The translations under genes were made by a program, and so were the position numbers. From Spirogloea muscicola (taxonomy: Eukaryota > Streptophyta > Zygnematophyceae > Spirogloeales > Spirogloeaceae): a stretch of DNA of 64,000 bases. Location of the stretch: NCBI GenBank assembly GCA_009602725.1, contig WELB01000106.1, forward strand, positions 307,044 to 371,043, read 5' to 3'. Shown piece by piece: positions 61,101-64,000 of this stretch (position 1 is the stretch's first letter; each line of letters begins with the position of its first letter). The notes beneath the pieces were generated by a model that was not told the origin of the DNA, did no database searches, and was given only the letters and a program-made list of their open reading frames with translations.

Positions 61101-63864
61101 ACACCATGCGGTTCCTCGGCTGGCTTGCCCCCAGTCGTCTGCAAGTCATGGCTTTCATCCTCTCGGGGGACGGAAGCTGCATCGGTGACCTCCTCCAGAA
61201 TTTGGGTATCGCGGGCTTGCACGCAACCTTCAAGTTCAACTTCAGCTTCTCGAAGGGGAAGGGGGCGAGGCACCTGCTTTGCACTCTTGGCCTTGTACAT
61301 ACCCCAAAGGTATAATGAACCTGCATGCACTACATAAGGATAAAAAGCAGCGAGGACAATGTCAGCCCTATTGTTGTTGACAGTCAAGTGTTTCCTCACA
61401 TTGAAAAAGTTGTGAGCAAAGCTTCGCAGGTTCTATGTTTCCTAATGCTTTGCTAGGTCCAATGCAATTGCTAATCCACAAATGAACATGGTGAGGCCTC
61501 CATGCATGCCACGGCTTTCAGCTTGGAGCTTGGTGTTGAGATGGAGACTCCAATTCACTCGGGCCTTTAGACACTATCACCAGAGTGCAAGCGGCACCGA
61601 CTCAAATTCCGAGGCAATACTTACCATGATGAGGTGGTGGCACAAGAGTGGATGGGAGAATGAGAAGGCATGCATCTGGGAACTCAACCCTCCACAACAG
61701 ATCGCCGTCGGCTAGAGACATCAGCCTAGCTTTGTAGTCTTCAATCGGACAACTGCAATTGGAGATGACAATGGAGCTTCTGCAATTAGAATAATCCATA
61801 TGGCTAATCTGGTGAGCACCTGACAACTGAGTCCCTGCAAAGCACAGCTGTAAAAGTACCGGTCTGCAGGCTCAGACCGGTACTTTTACACAAGCTAAAC
61901 AAGCTAAACTACAAAATCATGCGCAAGCTCAAAGACAAGGTACATACAGCAAGTGCACTACGTAAGGAAACTTGAAGCACATGGTGGCATGCCCATCAAA
62001 TGCCCAAGCATGCCACAGGTCAACTCCCTTTCTTCTACAACTCACGCTCACAAACCCCTCAGTCTTGGTTATGGAGGGCAGGTGGGAGATACGAAGGGCA
62101 GGTGGAGGAGCCGGACCTGGCAGGGAAGAGGTAGAAGGCCACCAGCGTGTCAAACGACAGTTTCTTAGACCTCAGCCACTTGTGATGCCAGGTGTCATCC
62201 TCGCCCCTCTTCAGCTGCTGCACTTGCAGAGGCGACGGCAGGCCCCGGGTGGCCTCCGAGGCCCTGGACACGCAGGTGCTTGACACCTGCGCCTTCACGC
62301 CCCGCAGCCAAGGACTTCCGGTCCCTTGGTTGACAACCTGTACGTCACCCCTGCCCGTATCCCAGCAAGGCCACCTTGCTCAGATTAGCGGATCCACAGA
62401 ACCATAGAAGCGTACCCCTTCGACCTTACAGTAGTCATAGCTACACCTTAAAAGCACAGATTGGACCCTAGATCCGGATGGCTTCCTGTCGAGAGCCCGT
62501 ACTTCAAGTGCCTTGTCCACCTGTCCGCATGGACCAGCAGCAAGGACAATACAGTGAGGGAGGAGAAACTACGTGACCACGGTGAAGCAGAAGGCAAAAC
62601 CTCTGCCTGTGAGAGAAGCAGTAGTTGAGAGACTCACGTCCACTCGTGGTCCTTCACAGGCTCAACCATCCCAGGCTCTTTGAGGGTCTCGGTTCCTCGA
62701 TTAATTGGATCGTGTTTATCTACACCTTGAAGGCCTGCTGACGATACAGGCCTTGTGCTGACACCATCGTGGAGAGTGCTGGCAGACGAAGCACTGGAAG
62801 GTATCCTTGCTGCAGAAGAGGGACCAATGACTGGAAGAGCCCTGGCCTCGGCAGCCGGCGTTAAGTGTGGGACCTGCATGTAACTGCATCAAATAAGTAC
62901 CATGCAACAGCCATTCCTGTCCCTCGTCCTGCAGCGGTGAGGCTTAGGTGTAAAGATCTGCACAATATTCTTGAAGGTTTAGAGTTTAAGATTAAGGTTT
63001 TAGGGTTAGGTGTAGCTGGAATCAATGTACATCATTCAGTTACCAGCTGAGCGTCAGGTAGACTCAGACCCATGCGTTGTCGGCCCAGGATTGACCGCTC
63101 CTGCCTAAAAACAAGCAAAGGAGAAGAAAGCTACTGCTTCTGGTATCTACAAGGAGGCTCTTCTGTCAGGCTTCCAAGTGACCAAGGAGGGGCTTGCAAA
63201 GTAGCAACAACTCTATAATGTAAAATGGTTCAGCGTCATGATACGTGCCTCCACAAGCATGGACAGCTGTTTGCCGCCAATGTCCCCGTCTGGATGCACA
63301 GTCTTCTGAGCCTGAGTCTCACTACATCCCGGAGCCAAACGGGGAGACCTGCAAGTTTCAGCCTCTGCCGCGTCTGGACTGCCAACACCCGCCAAGCCAT
63401 TGCTAGCCTGCCGCTGTACAGCTTCCACTCCTGCCACGACCTCCTCCATTTTCCCCTCAACCTCCTGCAATTTCTGTCTTCCAAGTGGAATTATCTCATT
63501 AGGATCTCTGGAAGCTGCCTGGACTGCGTTCTGCCACCTCCCTTCCAATGTAGGAGAAAGCGTTGCTCCCTGACTTTCGAGCGATGGATGCATGTCAATG
63601 TTTGACATTTCCAGCACAGTTTCTGCATACAGAATCCTGGCCATCCTTTCTGACATCCTGTCAGGCCGTCTCCTTTTCACCCCAAGCTCATCGCAGATCT
63701 GTGCCAGCCTCCTGGCATGCTCTTGGGGCGCTTGCAGAAGACTCATTTGCTGGGGATGCCGACCATATGCCTTCTCCAGGAACTCCACGGGAATAAGTGC
63801 ACGCAAGTCCGCAAGGCCGATACTCTTCTGACCAGCTTGGCGCTGCTGCAAGACCGACATTGTA
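58136..63864 (-). CDS. AIPP2-like nuclear protein with SPOC-like domain; 5' end probably outside the window
   Basis: Joined in phase from the 3' end: 61320-58136 (1,061 codons), 61752-61625, 62374-62117 and 62873-62638, plus an upstream exon at about 63860-63256 whose join is unresolved. The conserved core reads GVKAQVSSTCVSRASEATRG, LPSPLQVQQLKRGEDDTW, FDTLVAFYLFPASCPIEDYK, LMSLADGDLLWRVEFPDACL, LILPSTLVPPPHH and GSLYLWGMYKAK. This matches the C-terminal SPOC-like domain of Arabidopsis AIPP2 and relatives, where LYFFP and ELLIFPSNQLP..FLWGVF blocks are typical. AIPP2 works with BAH and phosphatase partners to repress Pol II. The last exon is disordered, rich in Ser, Arg and Glu, with RSRSPQRREAE. 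I see no PHD finger; it may lie upstream of the window or be absent. Confidence 0.75.
61849..61890. repeat. Perfect 18-base inverted repeat with 6-base loop
   Basis: The left arm TGTAAAAGTACCGGTCTG (61849-61866) and its exact complement (61873-61890) flank a CAGGCT loop. It lies in the AIPP2-like intron between exons 62117 and 61752. It would form a strong hairpin in RNA from either strand. A direct repeat AAGCTAAAC AAGCTAAAC follows at once (61892-61909). Confidence 0.9.
62940..63015 (-). repeat. CCCTAAA-like tract in an AIPP2-like intron
   Basis: The plus strand reads GTTTAGAGTTTAAGATTAAG, then GTTTTAGGGTTAGGTGTAG, so the tract is C-rich on the gene's sense strand. Confidence 0.75.
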
Positions 63865-64000
63865 AAGCCTGCACTCTGAGCACAAGCTACAATGCATGGA
63901 AGCAACGATAGTCTACGATTATTTGTGCAATGTATAACCTCAAATACTGCTGCCATCACCTTATGCTAGAAACTGTGTTGAGACCTACACAAAATTCCGC

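Noticed and set aside
60699-61337. 212-codon plus-strand frame
   Set aside because: Antisense shadow of the long AIPP2-like exon, which has far stronger support.

Overview
The window is nuclear DNA of a green-lineage eukaryote, most likely a streptophyte alga or early-diverging plant (inference). Every recognisable gene is split by many short GT-AG introns, with some GC-AG. Several families are typical of plants: a PERK receptor kinase with a proline-rich ectodomain, a twin-arginine thylakoid-lumen FKBP, FAS1, a GNARLED-type NAP1 and an AIPP2-like protein. Degenerate tracts of the plant telomere type (CCCTAAA) recur in introns. I rebuilt gene models by hand, joining exons whose reading phases agree and whose joined peptides resemble remembered family members. 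No alignment could be run.

Layout: 86-2078 (+) lipoate ligase-like protein, 5' end outside the window; 2761-4355 (-) lumenal FKBP; 6515-10935 (-) PERK-like kinase; 13222-13828 (-) RPA14; 14555-15195 (+) fragment of a LINE-like retroelement; 15577-17428 (+) calmodulin-lysine methyltransferase; 18666-20624 (+) a gene I cannot identify; 21733-32695 (+) NAP1/NCKAP1 of the SCAR/WAVE complex; 34042 to the gap (-) a formyltransferase like the N-terminal domain of ALDH1L; 36213-36962 assembly gap plus 112 A; 37077-37582 (+) end of an unknown gene; 37766-46175 (-) NOL6/Utp22; about 47270-51658 (+) FAS1 (CAF-1 large subunit); 53535-56952 (+) PDCD2; 58136 to about 63860 (-) AIPP2-like protein.

The genes do not form one pathway. 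They are a typical mix: ribosome biogenesis (NOL6, PDCD2), replication and chromatin (RPA14, FAS1, AIPP2-like), actin control (NAP1), signalling (PERK, CaM methyltransferase) and organelle metabolism (lipoate ligase, FKBP, folate formyltransferase). NOL6 and FAS1 are divergent neighbours; NAP1 and the formyltransferase, and PDCD2 and the AIPP2-like gene, are convergent pairs.

The least explained material is repetitive. A short interspersed family (called R1 here, core GGGCTGGCC) has about 11 copies, none in an exon or intron I could define and many in 5' flanks. A second family (R2) is the 3' tail of the LINE-like element. Introns carry CCCTAAA-like tracts, mostly C-rich on the sense strand. 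I found no CRISPR array, operon, tRNA or rRNA, and no convincing new defence or mobile system.
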